Shown here: positions 18,620 through 26,972 of the stretch, one piece after another
Position numbering within the stretch: the stretch's first letter is position 1
How the letters are laid out: the number at the start of each line of letters is the position of its first letter
NCBI RefSeq assembly: GCF_004000765.1
Contig: NZ_BILW01000007.1
Span: forward strand, 169,304 to 233,303
Length of the DNA: 64,000 nt
Direction: 5' to 3'
Source: Paenibacillus chondroitinus NBRC 15376
Lineage (GTDB): Bacteria > Bacillota > Bacilli > Paenibacillales > NBRC-103111
Position numbers and translations under genes: made by a program
The notes under the pieces: generated by a model
What the model was told of the DNA's origin: nothing
The model's database searches: none
What the model saw: only the letters and a program-made list of their open reading frames with translations

Positions 18620-19066
18620 ATGTTAAAAATCACTCTAGAAGTCGCCAAAGTGTTGATTCACGCAGCGGAACTCAGGGCAAGGGAGCTCGGAATCGCGGAA
18701 GTGATCGCCATCGTAGACGATGGCGGGAATTTCGTTGCTTCTCATCGGATGGACCATGCCTGGCTGGCCAGTGTCGACATCGCCCATAATAAGGCATGGA
18801 CGGCGGTCGCACTAAAAATGCCCACGGCAAGCCTTGCTCCGTTGGTGGTCCCGAGCGGGGAGCTGTACGGGATCAATACGACTAACCACGGACGCCTGGT
18901 CGTGTTCGGAGGAGGGATTCCGTTGTCATTCGAAGGGAGAATCGTCGGGGCGGTCGGCGCAAGCGGCAGTACTGTCGCAAACGACATTGAGGTTGCGACA
19001 GCGGCAGTGCGGGTTTTCGAAACCTATCCGAAGGCGCGGATCGGGTCTTCCGGGAGCTTGCTATAA
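18620..19066 (+). CDS. GlcG/HbpS-family heme-binding-like protein
   Basis: A 148-residue protein of the PduO-C/GlcG/HbpS family: alpha/beta fold with family landmarks VIAIVDDGGNFVASHRMD, AHNKAWTAVAL and VVFGGGIPLSFEGRIVGAVGASG. I prefer ATG 18620, with GGGAG upstream, over a GTG at 18572. Members occur as cofactor- or heme-binding accessory proteins; no operon partner is present, so its role here is unknown. Confidence 0.88.
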   Translation: MLKITLEVAKVLIHAAELRARELGIAEVIAIVDDGGNFVASHRMDHAWLASVDIAHNKAWTAVALKMPTASLAPLVVPSGELYGINTTNHGRLVVFGGGIPLSFEGRIVGAVGASGSTVANDIEVATAAVRVFETYPKARIGSSGSLL

Positions 19067-19131
19067 ACCTAGCGGTTTTAGCCCTATAACGAAACTAGGT
19101 CCCCCAATATTAACAAAAATCGGCTAAACAC

Positions 19132-19175
19132 ATGGGGCTGTCCCTCAGGGTACAATCCCCCGTGGCACAGCCCAT
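19132..19175. terminator. Hairpin between convergent GlcG-like and alcohol dehydrogenase genes
   Basis: ATGGGGCTGTCCC (19132-19144) pairs with GGCACAGCCCAT (19164-19175), followed by CTTTTC on the plus strand. It may end both convergent transcripts; the T-tract is weak. Confidence 0.5.
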
Positions 19176-19191
19176 CTTTTCATGCCATTAT

Positions 19192-20331
19192 TTAAGGCTT
19201 CAGGACGAATTTAATGCATTCGTCTGCATGGTTGTAGAAGGTGTTGTACGCGTTATGCGCCTGATCGAGCGGCACTTTATGCGTGATGATCTCCGTCGGA
19301 TCGAACTCGCCTGCCATAATTTTTTGATACAGCATCGGCATATAATGAATGACGGGTGCCTGTCCCATGGTCAGCTTCACGTTTCGTTCCCAAATGTTTC
19401 CGAACATGAACTGGTTGTATTTAGAACCGTATACCCCCGTAATCTGAATCGTGCCGAATTTCCGCACCGCATTCATCGCGATGTTGATCGGGCTTAGCGT
19501 ACCGCCAACCAGCTTGGCCTTCTGCTCTTCCTCCTCCAATGGCGTCTTCTTGCCGTCCATTCCGACGCAATCGATGACGACATCCGCACCCCCGCTTGTT
19601 ATTTCTTTTATATGCAACCCCATGTCTGTGAAATCTTCAAAGTTGAAAATTTCGACGTTATTCATTTTTTTGGCATGGTTCAGCCGGTACGGGAGATTGT
19701 CGATCGCGATGACCCGTTTGGCCCCTTTCATCCAGGCGAATTTTTGCGCCATCAAGCCGACGGGGCCGCAGCCGAGCACAACCACCGTATCCCCCTGCTT
19801 CACGCCGCCGTTGTCCACGCTCCAATAGGCCGTCGGCAGCACGTCGGATAGGAACAGGAGCTTCTCATCCTCCAATTCGCATGACTCCGGAATAACCAAC
19901 GGCATAAAATTGCCGTACGGCACGTAAAGCAATTCGGCTTGTCCGCCCGAATAATTCCCGTAACGTTCGGTAAATCCAAAGTAACCTCCAGTATCGACTT
20001 GGGGATTGGGGTTGGAGTTATCGCATTGGCTCTCCATTTCATGTTGGCAGTAATGACAGCTTCCGCATGAGATATTGAACGGGAGCACGACCCTGTCCCC
20101 TTTTTTGACCTTTGTCACCTCAGGGCCCACATCTTCGACGATGCCCATCGGTTCATGTCCGACCACGTAACCGGTTTGGGCTTGAATCGCCCCTTGGTAG
20201 ATATGGAGATCGGAACCGCATATGGCGGTCGAGGTGATCCTGACGATAATCCCGTCTTTTTTCTGAATCGTCGGATCAGGGACCTGCTTCACTTGCATGT
20301 CCTTCATGCCATTGAAAGTTACAGCCTTCAT
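19192..20331 (-). CDS. Zinc-dependent alcohol dehydrogenase (formaldehyde-dehydrogenase-like)
   Basis: A 379-residue medium-chain dehydrogenase. Catalytic zinc ligands lie in TAICGSDLH and GHEPMG; the structural zinc Cys cluster is CGSCHYCQHEMESQC. The nucleotide fold reads VVLGCGPVGLMAQ. The length and the ...DCVGMDGKK insertion suggest the glutathione-independent formaldehyde-dehydrogenase-like branch. ATG 20331 is six bases after GGAGG. Single gene. Confidence 0.92.
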   Translation of the reverse strand: MKAVTFNGMKDMQVKQVPDPTIQKKDGIIVRITSTAICGSDLHIYQGAIQAQTGYVVGHEPMGIVEDVGPEVTKVKKGDRVVLPFNISCGSCHYCQHEMESQCDNSNPNPQVDTGGYFGFTERYGNYSGGQAELLYVPYGNFMPLVIPESCELEDEKLLFLSDVLPTAYWSVDNGGVKQGDTVVVLGCGPVGLMAQKFAWMKGAKRVIAIDNLPYRLNHAKKMNNVEIFNFEDFTDMGLHIKEITSGGADVVIDCVGMDGKKTPLEEEEQKAKLVGGTLSPINIAMNAVRKFGTIQITGVYGSKYNQFMFGNIWERNVKLTMGQAPVIHYMPMLYQKIMAGEFDPTEIITHKVPLDQAHNAYNTFYNHADECIKFVLKP

Positions 20332-20337
20332 AATCAC

Positions 20338-20696
20338 CCTCCTGTTATGGCATGCCTTGAATTTGCATGCATTCTTCTATTATGGAATAGGAGAGTGAGG
20401 ATCATACATTCGATGTACAGTATTTCTCAACGGCCGCGGAGCGCCTAGAATAAGAAAGAGACGGAAGAAGGAACGATTCACGTTTGAACCCTGACAAGCA
20501 TCAAGAGCGGGCAATTTGAAACTCATGAATACCGAAATATAGACCCTTCCATTGTTGGTGTAAGTGAGCATTATAATGTTATTTTTGTGGCTATACTACA
20601 ACAATGTATAGCCACATTTTTTTGAAAATAACAATCCAACTCTTCAATAAATGGTAATGATTAAAGAATTGCAGTTCAAGAAAAACAAGGTGAGAT
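20338..20696. other. Non-coding gap with GCATGC pair, sigma-A-like promoter and leader hairpin
   Basis: No convincing gene. Two GCATGC palindromes (20350 and 20365) lie just upstream of the alcohol dehydrogenase start. A promoter-like TTGAAA-16-TATAGA at 20516-20543 points right, toward the aldo/keto reductase gene. Confidence 0.45.
20587..20623 (+). terminator. Terminator-like hairpin in the leader of the aldo/keto reductase gene
   Basis: GTGGCTATAC (20587-20596) and GTATAGCCAC (20606-20615) form a perfect 10-bp stem with a 9-base loop, followed by ATTTTTTT on the plus strand only. No plus-strand gene ends upstream, and the next start is 74 bases downstream, so this may be an attenuator or the end of a short RNA. 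Confidence 0.65.
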
Positions 20697-21566
20697 ATGA
20701 AAGGAATAATGAAAATGAAACATGTAGTAACTTTATCTGATGGAACCATTCTTCCAAGCATTGGTCAAGGAACATGGTACATGGGTGAAAATCCTCAATC
20801 GAAAAACAAAGAAATTAAAGCTTTGCAACTGGGAATAGAACTAGGCATGAAGCTAATCGATACCGCTGAAATGTACGGAAATGGGGATTCCGAACGTTTG
20901 GTTGGTGAGGTAATCAAGGGGCGTAGAGATAGAGTTTTTTTAGTATCGAAAGTATATCCTCATCATTCCGGGTTAGATTTGATTGAGAGAGCATGTGAAA
21001 ATAGTCTAAAACGACTGGGAACAGATCATCTTGATTTGTATCTTTTACACTGGAGAGGTCGTGTTCCTTTGGCAGAAACAATTGAAGGAATGGAAAGACT
21101 GCGCAAGGATGGTAAAATTGTAAGATGGGGAGTTTCTAATTTTGATAAGGATGATATGATAGAGTTGTGGGATACCGCGAACGGAAAAAAATGTATGACA
21201 AATCAAGTGTTATATCATCTGGGTTCTAGAGGAATTGATTATGATCTCCTACCATGGCATCATGAACATAACATGCCAATTATGGCCTATAGTCCCCTAG
21301 CCCAGGGAGGGAGCTTAAGAAGACAATTACTAAGCGATCCAACCATCATTGAGATTTCAGAAAAATACAATGTGCAGCCATTACAAATTGCTCTTGCGTG
21401 GACCATTCGTTCGAACAACGTAATTGCTATCCCAAAAGCTGTTAAGGAAGAACATGTTTTAGCCAATGCTCAAGCTGCTAGTATTCCATTGACCATAGAA
21501 GATCTGAACAGACTTGACGAGGTATTTCCAAAACCAACAAGAAAAATGCCTTTGGATATTATATAA
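20697..21566 (+). CDS. Aldo/keto reductase
   Basis: A 289-residue TIM-barrel oxidoreductase of the AKR family. The catalytic tetrad is visible: Asp in LIDTAEMYGNGDSE with its Tyr, Lys in FLVSKVYPHH, and His in LYLLHWRG. NADPH-binding pieces AIPKAVKEEHVLANAQA lie near the C-terminus. ATG 20697 is near AAGGTGAG; starts at 20709 or 20715 are also possible. Single gene with a possible attenuator in its leader. Confidence 0.92.
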   Translation: MKGIMKMKHVVTLSDGTILPSIGQGTWYMGENPQSKNKEIKALQLGIELGMKLIDTAEMYGNGDSERLVGEVIKGRRDRVFLVSKVYPHHSGLDLIERACENSLKRLGTDHLDLYLLHWRGRVPLAETIEGMERLRKDGKIVRWGVSNFDKDDMIELWDTANGKKCMTNQVLYHLGSRGIDYDLLPWHHEHNMPIMAYSPLAQGGSLRRQLLSDPTIIEISEKYNVQPLQIALAWTIRSNNVIAIPKAVKEEHVLANAQAASIPLTIEDLNRLDEVFPKPTRKMPLDII

Positions 21567-21929
21567 AATAAACAAACGCGTACAAAGGATCTGTACTCTT
21601 TACCTAGGATGGCTTATTTGTAACGAAACTTCCGTGGATATCGAAATACTTAATCAGCTTGTATCTTTCCGTGCGGAAAATAATTAATCCGTGATATGAT
21701 ATCGCTCATCATCAACCCTTTATGAAACAACCAGGTCAATGCTGCCCGTTAACGTAAAGAAGCTGCCGATTCGCTGCGGCAGCTTCTTGTGGTTTATTGA
21801 GCTAACGTTCTGCGTTAGGACATTAATTCATTTTCAATTTGGGAATACCAAAGAAGGCGACACCAATTGCCAACTGTAGAATCACACAAAAATTGAGCCA
21901 AATTATATAGAAAGTATTCGCCTCTCCTA
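21567..21929. other. Non-coding gap between convergent genes, holding a repeat copy
   Basis: No gene is supported. A strong hairpin, AAGAAGCTGCCG (21757-21768) with CGGCAGCTTCTT (21777-21788), may terminate both flanking transcripts. It lies inside a repeat element described separately (21743-21818). Confidence 0.5.
21743..21818. repeat. Repeat copy A (TGCCCGTTAACG ... CTAACG-N5-CGTTAG)
   Basis: Starts TGCCCGTTAACG, contains a 12-bp stem (GCTGCCG/CGGCAGC core), and ends with the mini-dyad CTAACGTTCTGCGTTAG at 21802-21818. The last part closely matches 23289-23305 (CTATCGTTCCGCGTTAG), including the preceding TTATT-rich bases. Confidence 0.5.
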
Positions 21930-22715
21930 TTATTTACTTTTTTCCTTTAACCAACTTTCAAATTCGGTGGCCACAATGCGTTCCCCCGTGATGCCCTCCG
22001 CTTCCGCTGAAGCCAAAAAGACAATAGGCTTCGCCATAACCTCCGGCTGTATCAGCCTGAATTTCGCCTCGATCTCCCTGCGCAGATCATCCGGAATCAT
22101 GCCCGTCGCCGTTGCTCCGCCCGGAAGCAACATATTGACCGAAATTCCAGATTCCTTCAGATCCTCCGCCATGATCGCCGACAGCGACTCTGTTGCGGCG
22201 CGCGACGGACCGTACGGAACAAAACCCTTTCTTCTCATGGTCTCATGATTCATGGTAATGTTGATGATTCGTCCTTTTCCTTGTTCGATCATGAGTGGGG
22301 TAAATCCTCGCGCTACCAGAAAATAACCGGTGAGATTGGTTTCGATAAGATCGCGGAAACCTATCGGCGTCACCTTGTAAAAGGGCTGCGGCTCAGCAAG
22401 AAAACGCGGGTTAACCGTTCGCATCCCGATGCCGGCATTGTTTACAAGGACATCAATTTTACCCCATTCGGTTTTTACCCATTTCACCGCATCTTCTACC
22501 GATCTCTCTGATCTTACATCCAGTGGAAGCTCAAAAACAGTAGTAGTATATCCCTTTTCTTTAAGCTTTTTTACGGCTTCAGTTAATTTTGACCCTGGAC
22601 GGGAAGCTACTGCTACTTTTGCCCCTTTATTAAGAAGGGCTTCTGCCATGGCATAACCTAAACCGTCGGAAGCACCGGTAATGACAACATGTACATTTTC
22701 TAATGCTTTTACCAT
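21930..22715 (-). CDS. Short-chain dehydrogenase/reductase with YxxxR active site
   Basis: A 261-residue SDR: cofactor motif TGASDGLGYAMAEAL near the N-terminus, NNAGIG, and a C-terminal substrate-binding region. The catalytic YxxxK position reads YGPSRAA, with Arg replacing Lys, which is unusual and may alter or abolish activity. An insertion after NNAG (residues with FLAEPQPFYKVTP) is also uncommon. The ATG has GAAAG upstream. Single gene, flanked on both sides by copies of an intergenic repeat. Confidence 0.88.
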   Translation of the reverse strand: MVKALENVHVVITGASDGLGYAMAEALLNKGAKVAVASRPGSKLTEAVKKLKEKGYTTTVFELPLDVRSERSVEDAVKWVKTEWGKIDVLVNNAGIGMRTVNPRFLAEPQPFYKVTPIGFRDLIETNLTGYFLVARGFTPLMIEQGKGRIINITMNHETMRRKGFVPYGPSRAATESLSAIMAEDLKESGISVNMLLPGGATATGMIPDDLRREIEAKFRLIQPEVMAKPIVFLASAEAEGITGERIVATEFESWLKEKSK

Positions 22716-23312
22716 TCTTTCACCTCATTCAAATTGTTAGAGTGCTCTCCACTTGATTATAAACAATTATGTGGCGAAATCTCCTATTCCGTTAAACTGC
22801 CCATCCCTCGGTTTGCTTAATGGCCAACTCCATGCTTATCGCTTGCTTGATGTTGGCCTCGGACCAGTGCCCAGAGATGTCGTTTACGTTATCGCTGGCT
22901 CATCGTCTCTGGTGTTGGTTCAGTTCAGTTGCCCATTGACCTACAACGAATGCCGCGTATTTCGTAAGGGGTTCACTCCCATGTCAGGGCGGGTCAATAG
23001 CCCTGACATTCCTTCGTCACATCTATCCAAGGGGTGGAGGTCGGTCTTTCTAACGGAACAGGTCGGATCCTTTTTGCATAACGTATTCCGATACTCTGTG
23101 CTTTCATTGTCTCCTGCGAATACGCCAATTCAATAGAGAAAGTGACGCAGGCGAGGACTGCATCGTTTACTGAGCTTCAATTGCCCCTTCCAATTTACCC
23201 GAGCTTGCTTCAGTCACATTGAGGCCTGCACCTGTAACGAAACAAGGGAGGATCTGCCGCGTTGGCTAGTTGCTCGCTTGTTATTATGCTATCGTTCCGC
23301 GTTAGAATTAAG
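22716..23312. other. About 600 non-coding bases, structured, bounded by repeat cores
   Basis: No gene is supported on either strand. The segment runs from a repeat core at 22783-22811 (ends TGCCCATCCCTCGG) to another at 23289-23305 (CTATCG-N5-CGTTAG). It contains a 10-bp perfect hairpin, ATGTCAGGGC (22981) / GCCCTGACAT (23009). The dense local pairing on the minus strand suggests a structured RNA or a decayed element such as a ribozyme/intron fragment; I cannot name it. Confidence 0.4.
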
Positions 23313-23882
23313 CTATAAAGTATCAAATGTTTTAGCTTTACTTATTTTATACGATATTAAATAAATAAAAAAATATATTGGAAATGAGTAGAAGATACTC
23401 CACCTTACAGGTGTGTAAAATCCTATCCACTCAAATAAAGGTTCACCTATAAATGAAGTCATAGCTGAATAGATTATCGCTTTTATAAAAGGATTTAATG
23501 TTGGTTTATATTGTAACCAAAGCATAATGGTAACTGGAATTAATGAAAAATCCCAAGGCAAAAAAGTTGGAATTGTTGGTAAAGCTCTACCTGAATAATG
23601 CCATGACCCAAACACTAACCCTAAAAAGTCTAACCAGGAAGCGATAATTAACCCAAAGCTTCCTGCCAGTAGAAGTCTTGCTTCACTTCCCCGTTTACGG
23701 AGTAAAAACCAAACAACCCAAGGCAATATTGTTAAATACCAAGATACCCAAAATTCCCAATGCCATAATGTGTTTTCTGTCCAATACTTTACATAGTCCA
23801 ATTCAACTTGATGGATTCTGTCAAAAAATTGTTTGGACTCATTAATTTCTTCTTCATCAATTAGCGATTTCATTAATTTCAC
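23313..23882 (-). CDS. CBO0543-type multi-pass membrane protein, function unknown
   Basis: A 189-residue, Trp- and Phe-rich membrane protein with five or six hydrophobic segments after a 35-residue cytoplasmic N-terminus. Features such as WHWEFWVSWYLTILPWVVW, GSFGLIIASWLDFLG and PWDFSLIPVTIMLW agree with what I recall of the CBO0543 family found in many Firmicutes, for which no function is established. Its AT content is higher than that of its neighbours, hinting at separate origin. It lies alone between long non-coding stretches. Confidence 0.75.
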   Translation of the reverse strand: MKLMKSLIDEEEINESKQFFDRIHQVELDYVKYWTENTLWHWEFWVSWYLTILPWVVWFLLRKRGSEARLLLAGSFGLIIASWLDFLGLVFGSWHYSGRALPTIPTFLPWDFSLIPVTIMLWLQYKPTLNPFIKAIIYSAMTSFIGEPLFEWIGFYTPVRWSIFYSFPIYFFIYLISYKISKAKTFDTL

Positions 23883-24184
23883 CTTTAGGTATGATATTAC
23901 ATATTATTATTACCATTTCTTGATTTAATCAACTCCCTCTGTGGATAAACGCTTTACTCTTAAATACTCTCGTTTTCTCAGTTTTTGAGCTTCAAATACT
24001 TTCAATGGTATGACGTTGAATAGGAAGGAATTTTTGGATATGTTGAGGGGAAAAATGCTCGACGATCGTGCTTTGGAGGGCGAACGACGGCAATCGCCGG
24101 CTAGTCGTTCTCTGGACTTACTCTTTTTGTCAAAGTGGCAGATAGCATCAAAGCCGTGGCGGCAAACCAAGTTTGTAACATACA

Positions 24185-24240
24185 TCGAGGATTGTATGCC
24201 TCTTTACCAGGTGCCCGGTAAAGAGGCATACAATCCTCGA
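24185..24240. repeat. Perfect 24-bp inverted repeat with 8-base spacer
   Basis: The left arm 24185-24208 (begins TCGAGGATTGTATGCC) is exactly complementary to 24217-24240; the spacer is AGGTGCCC. No T-tract follows on either side, so it is not a normal terminator. Two abutting transposon ends or a site for a dimeric protein are possible readings. Confidence 0.75.
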
Positions 24241-24292
24241 CGTCTTTCTGTTCTTAATGTATTTAAATAGATTTGCTAGTCTTTCATCTCAT

Positions 24293-24318
24293 CTAACGTC
24301 TTATTGCCCGTCCCTCGG
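24293..24318. repeat. Repeat core C (CTAACG ... TGCCCGTCCCTCGG)
   Basis: CTAACG at 24293 is followed by TGCCCGTCCCTCGG at 24305-24318. The second part matches 22798-22811 at all but one base. Confidence 0.5.
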
Positions 24319-24655
24319 CCATCCAAAAGCCTATTTTAACGGGACACAAAACATAGTACTGGCGGCAAGGAAATGGTGCAAATTCAGAACTTACAACAAA
24401 ATATGCTTCATAATTGAACTTCTTGGCACTAAAATAACCTAAAATCAAATGATTTTAGGCATTAAATTGATTCAAATTGTGGTAAAGAAATAGTTCAAGT
24501 CACATAATGACACAAAGTTCCCTACATTTTAGTTAGCCGCTCCTTTTTGTCAGTCTTTTTGATGGGAGGGATTGCGTCTTTTTAATGCGGGTATGGAAAG
24601 TCTGAGAATGTTTGGGGAATAGTACTTCATTATGAACAGTAATGGAGCGTGAGGA

Positions 24656-25099
24656 ATGAAAGTATTATCCATGATTCAACCGTGGGCGACTCTGCTTGTC
24701 CAAGGCGAGACTCTCTATGAAACAAGATCCTGGAAGACCCGGTATCGCGGACCGTTGGCCATTCATGCAAGCCAGAAAGTCCATAAGCAGGACTGCAAAT
24801 ATGAACCCATCCGTTCTTTACTTGCCAAGAATGGCTATACAGAACAAAACCTCCCTACGGGGGTTATCCTTGCAACTTGCGAACTTACTAATTGTTATCA
24901 AGTCATCGACGCTAATCATACGTCAGCCATTCTGGATTGCGGGAAGGTCGTGACGGGGGATGACTTCCTGTTAGGTGATTACAGTCCAGGTTATTTTGCG
25001 TGGGAAATAGCGGGTTTCCGTCTACTGAAGCCCTATATTCCAGTGAAGGGAAAACTGGGACTATGGGAATATTCGATAGGCGAAGAGTTGATGATATGA
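24656..25099 (+). CDS. ASCH-domain protein
   Basis: A 147-residue protein made almost entirely of an ASCH domain, a PUA-like beta-barrel predicted to bind RNA or act on modified nucleosides. Landmarks are SMIQPWATLLVQGE, ETRSWKTRYRGPLAIHAS and the C-terminal ..YFAWEIAGFRLLKPYIPVKGKLGLW. GGAGCGTGAGGA precedes ATG. Single gene in an accessory region; target unknown. Confidence 0.88.
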   Translation: MKVLSMIQPWATLLVQGETLYETRSWKTRYRGPLAIHASQKVHKQDCKYEPIRSLLAKNGYTEQNLPTGVILATCELTNCYQVIDANHTSAILDCGKVVTGDDFLLGDYSPGYFAWEIAGFRLLKPYIPVKGKLGLWEYSIGEELMI

Positions 25100-25266
25100 C
25101 CTATGTAAACAATCAATTAATGGAGGTTCTTTACCAGTTGAGTCTTCTTCAAATACACCCGCCAAGTAATGCACAGTTAGCACAATAATAATTGTCAATC
25201 AATCGGATGAGCCGGCATGCCAAGTCTTTAGCATCTCTTGAGCTTTTTTAGGATCGTCCATGATTA

Positions 25267-25477
25267 GCGCCCGATATTGCAGCAATCGGCGACGGAACGA
25301 ACCGCTGGCCGGCTGTCAGCATAACATCTGAAGAAGCTGCTGCCCATTGCGGCATTCGATATCACAAGCTTGTACAACACTGCGCAAGCGAGTCTGGCAA
25401 CACGGGAGCTTCTAGGCTGGAAATCGAAACAGCTCGGATTGATTGCCGATCTCGAAGAAGGGCAATATTTTTCATAA
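25267..25477 (+). pseudogene. Decayed NAD-dependent epimerase/SDR C-terminal fragment
   Basis: The frame from 25267 reads APDIAAIGDGTNRWPAVSI, very like the GDGxNRWPAVH motif of extended SDRs (NAD(P)-dependent epimerases). After an apparent frameshift near 25380 another frame reads TRELLGWKSKQLGLIADLEE and ends at TAA 25477, like the C-terminus of the same family. A middle portion and the whole N-terminal Rossmann half are missing. Confidence 0.7.
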
Positions 25478-25584
25478 AAATGGAGGGTGTGCCAAAAGTC
25501 CTTAAATGACTGCTTGGTACACCCCCTGATTATTACTTCGACTTTAGTTAATTAGGGTATTCGGATTTTATAGTGGAAAAGGGC

Positions 25585-25812
25585 TTATAATTCGCCCTTC
25601 TCCAATTTCTCAATCAAGGTGGAAATGTCGATACCAAGAAGCTGTTCGCTACGTTCACGTATCACACCGACAGGGGGCATCTTATCGAACATCGGAAAGT
25701 TATAATCCCGAAGCACATAGTCATCCAGACGCTAGAAGTACGGCTTATACGGCTCCGGATCGGACACCTCTTGGGAGTAGGACATCGTGTTCAATAAACG
25801 CGTATTGTGGAT
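25585..25812 (-). pseudogene. Decayed unidentified gene with internal TAG
   Basis: The minus-strand frame reads IHNTRLLNTMSYSQEVSDPE...KPYF, then TAG, then RLDDYVLRDYNFPMFDKMPP...LIEKLEKGEL and TAA. The two sides continue naturally across the amber codon, so this looks like the C-terminal part of one protein interrupted by a nonsense mutation. No start with a ribosome site is visible. I do not recognise the family. Confidence 0.5.
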
Positions 25813-25999
25813 TTATAAGTCTCTGCCAACCTCAATGCAGACTATTTGTCCCAGTTTTACGTCGATTTTATGGATCATTTTGTTATGCAATTCTACCCTT
25901 TTCTGCAATCTAAACGGGGTTCCCCTATAAGTCTTGAAAATAACGATGGAACACCCTTTTTATCTCTTCTAATCGTCATTGCTCAAGCGGACAGCATTT

Positions 26000-26755
26000 T
26001 TAAAGCAAATGTCCGCCAGACACTTCAATGTCCTGGGCTGTAACCCAGCTGAAATCATCAGACAATAAGTTCACAATGACCTTAGCAATATCTTCGGGTT
26101 GGCCGATTCTGCCAAATACTGATTGCTCAGCCAGAGGCTTAATGAATTCAGGATGTTTATCGAATACTCCATCGCCAAAATTGCTGTGCGTAGGACCGGG
26201 CGAAACTGCGTTGACCCGAATTTGACGAGGTGCAAGTTCTTTGGCGATGTAACGAGTCCAAGTTGAGAATGCTGCTTTTAACGAGCCGTAGACGGAGTAG
26301 CCTGGAAATGATTGGTTTTTGGATGAGCTCGTGGTATTTACAATAGCTCCAGCGTCCTCCATGAATCCGACAAGCTGTTGTGTTAAAAAAATCGGTCCTT
26401 TGTAGTTCGTATTAAGAATCTTGTCGAAATATTCTTCGCTCATTTCAGAGAACATCATTGGCCCGCCAATGCCGCCATTATTAACTAAGTAATCAAAAGT
26501 CGTTCTGTTCCAAACTTCTTTAAGGTTCTTTTTCACTTCTAAAACGAAACCTTCGAATGATGATAGTTGAGTCAGATCCAACTTCAATGCTAATGCCCGA
26601 ACTCCACTATTCTTCTCAATTTCCTTAACGACAGCTTCCGCCCGGTCCTTATAGGAATTGTATGTGAGAATGACGCTAATTCCGAGCTTGCCAAGCCCAA
26701 GAGCCGTCGCTTTTCCAATCCCATTACTTCCACCTGTTACAATTGCAATTTTCAT
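26000..26755 (-). CDS. Short-chain dehydrogenase/reductase
   Basis: A 251-residue classical SDR: TGGSNGIGKATALG at the N-terminus, NNGGIGG in place of NNAG, active-site YSVYGSLKAA and C-terminal TAQDIEVSGGHLL. ATG 26755 follows AGGAGAG; a longer reading from 26830 lacks a ribosome site. It is divergent from the AraC regulator at 26973, which probably controls it. Substrate unknown. Confidence 0.92.
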   Translation of the reverse strand: MKIAIVTGGSNGIGKATALGLGKLGISVILTYNSYKDRAEAVVKEIEKNSGVRALALKLDLTQLSSFEGFVLEVKKNLKEVWNRTTFDYLVNNGGIGGPMMFSEMSEEYFDKILNTNYKGPIFLTQQLVGFMEDAGAIVNTTSSSKNQSFPGYSVYGSLKAAFSTWTRYIAKELAPRQIRVNAVSPGPTHSNFGDGVFDKHPEFIKPLAEQSVFGRIGQPEDIAKVIVNLLSDDFSWVTAQDIEVSGGHLL

Positions 26756-26972
26756 AAGATCTCTCCTTTTTTGTGTTCGATCTAGATTCAATTTTAGTCG
26801 TATCTGCTGAAATAATATAGATCTAATCATGCCTTCTTATTGCCTAAAAACACCATAGACCCTTTCGATGAATCAGGATCAACCTTAATATTTATCACAA
26901 TAAGAGCCTAAAAGTGCCAAATCACTTCAGAGTGGTGTTGAGGAATAAGAATTCGTGTTATAAAATAAGAGT

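Larger units (their letters stand above)
23883..24655. other. Non-coding gap with a long inverted repeat and a repeat core
   Basis: No gene is supported. It contains a 24-bp perfect inverted repeat (24185-24240), a repeat core (24293-24318), and a CCTAAAATCA/TGATTTTAGG hairpin (24438-24459). The 84-codon frame through the inverted repeat has no ribosome site. Confidence 0.5.
25100..25999. other. 900-base stretch of decayed genes
   Basis: Contains no intact gene. At least two remnants are readable (25267-25477 plus strand, 25585-25812 minus strand). A short minus-strand frame at 25199-25261 (MDDPKKAQEMLKTWHAG...) may be a third. A GGGTGTGCC...TTGGTACACCC hairpin at about 25486-25524 lies between them. 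Confidence 0.6.

Noticed and set aside
22753..23136. 127-codon plus-strand frame
   Set aside because: No ribosome site, no recognisable motif, and it crosses a perfect hairpin; better explained as structured non-coding DNA.
24010..24270. 86-codon plus-strand frame
   Set aside because: Passes through the 24-bp inverted repeat, lacks a ribosome site and has no family features.
25486..25524. GGGTGTGCC/TTGGTACACCC hairpin as a gene terminator
   Set aside because: No T-tract of useful length and no intact gene ends here; probably a leftover of decayed flanking genes.
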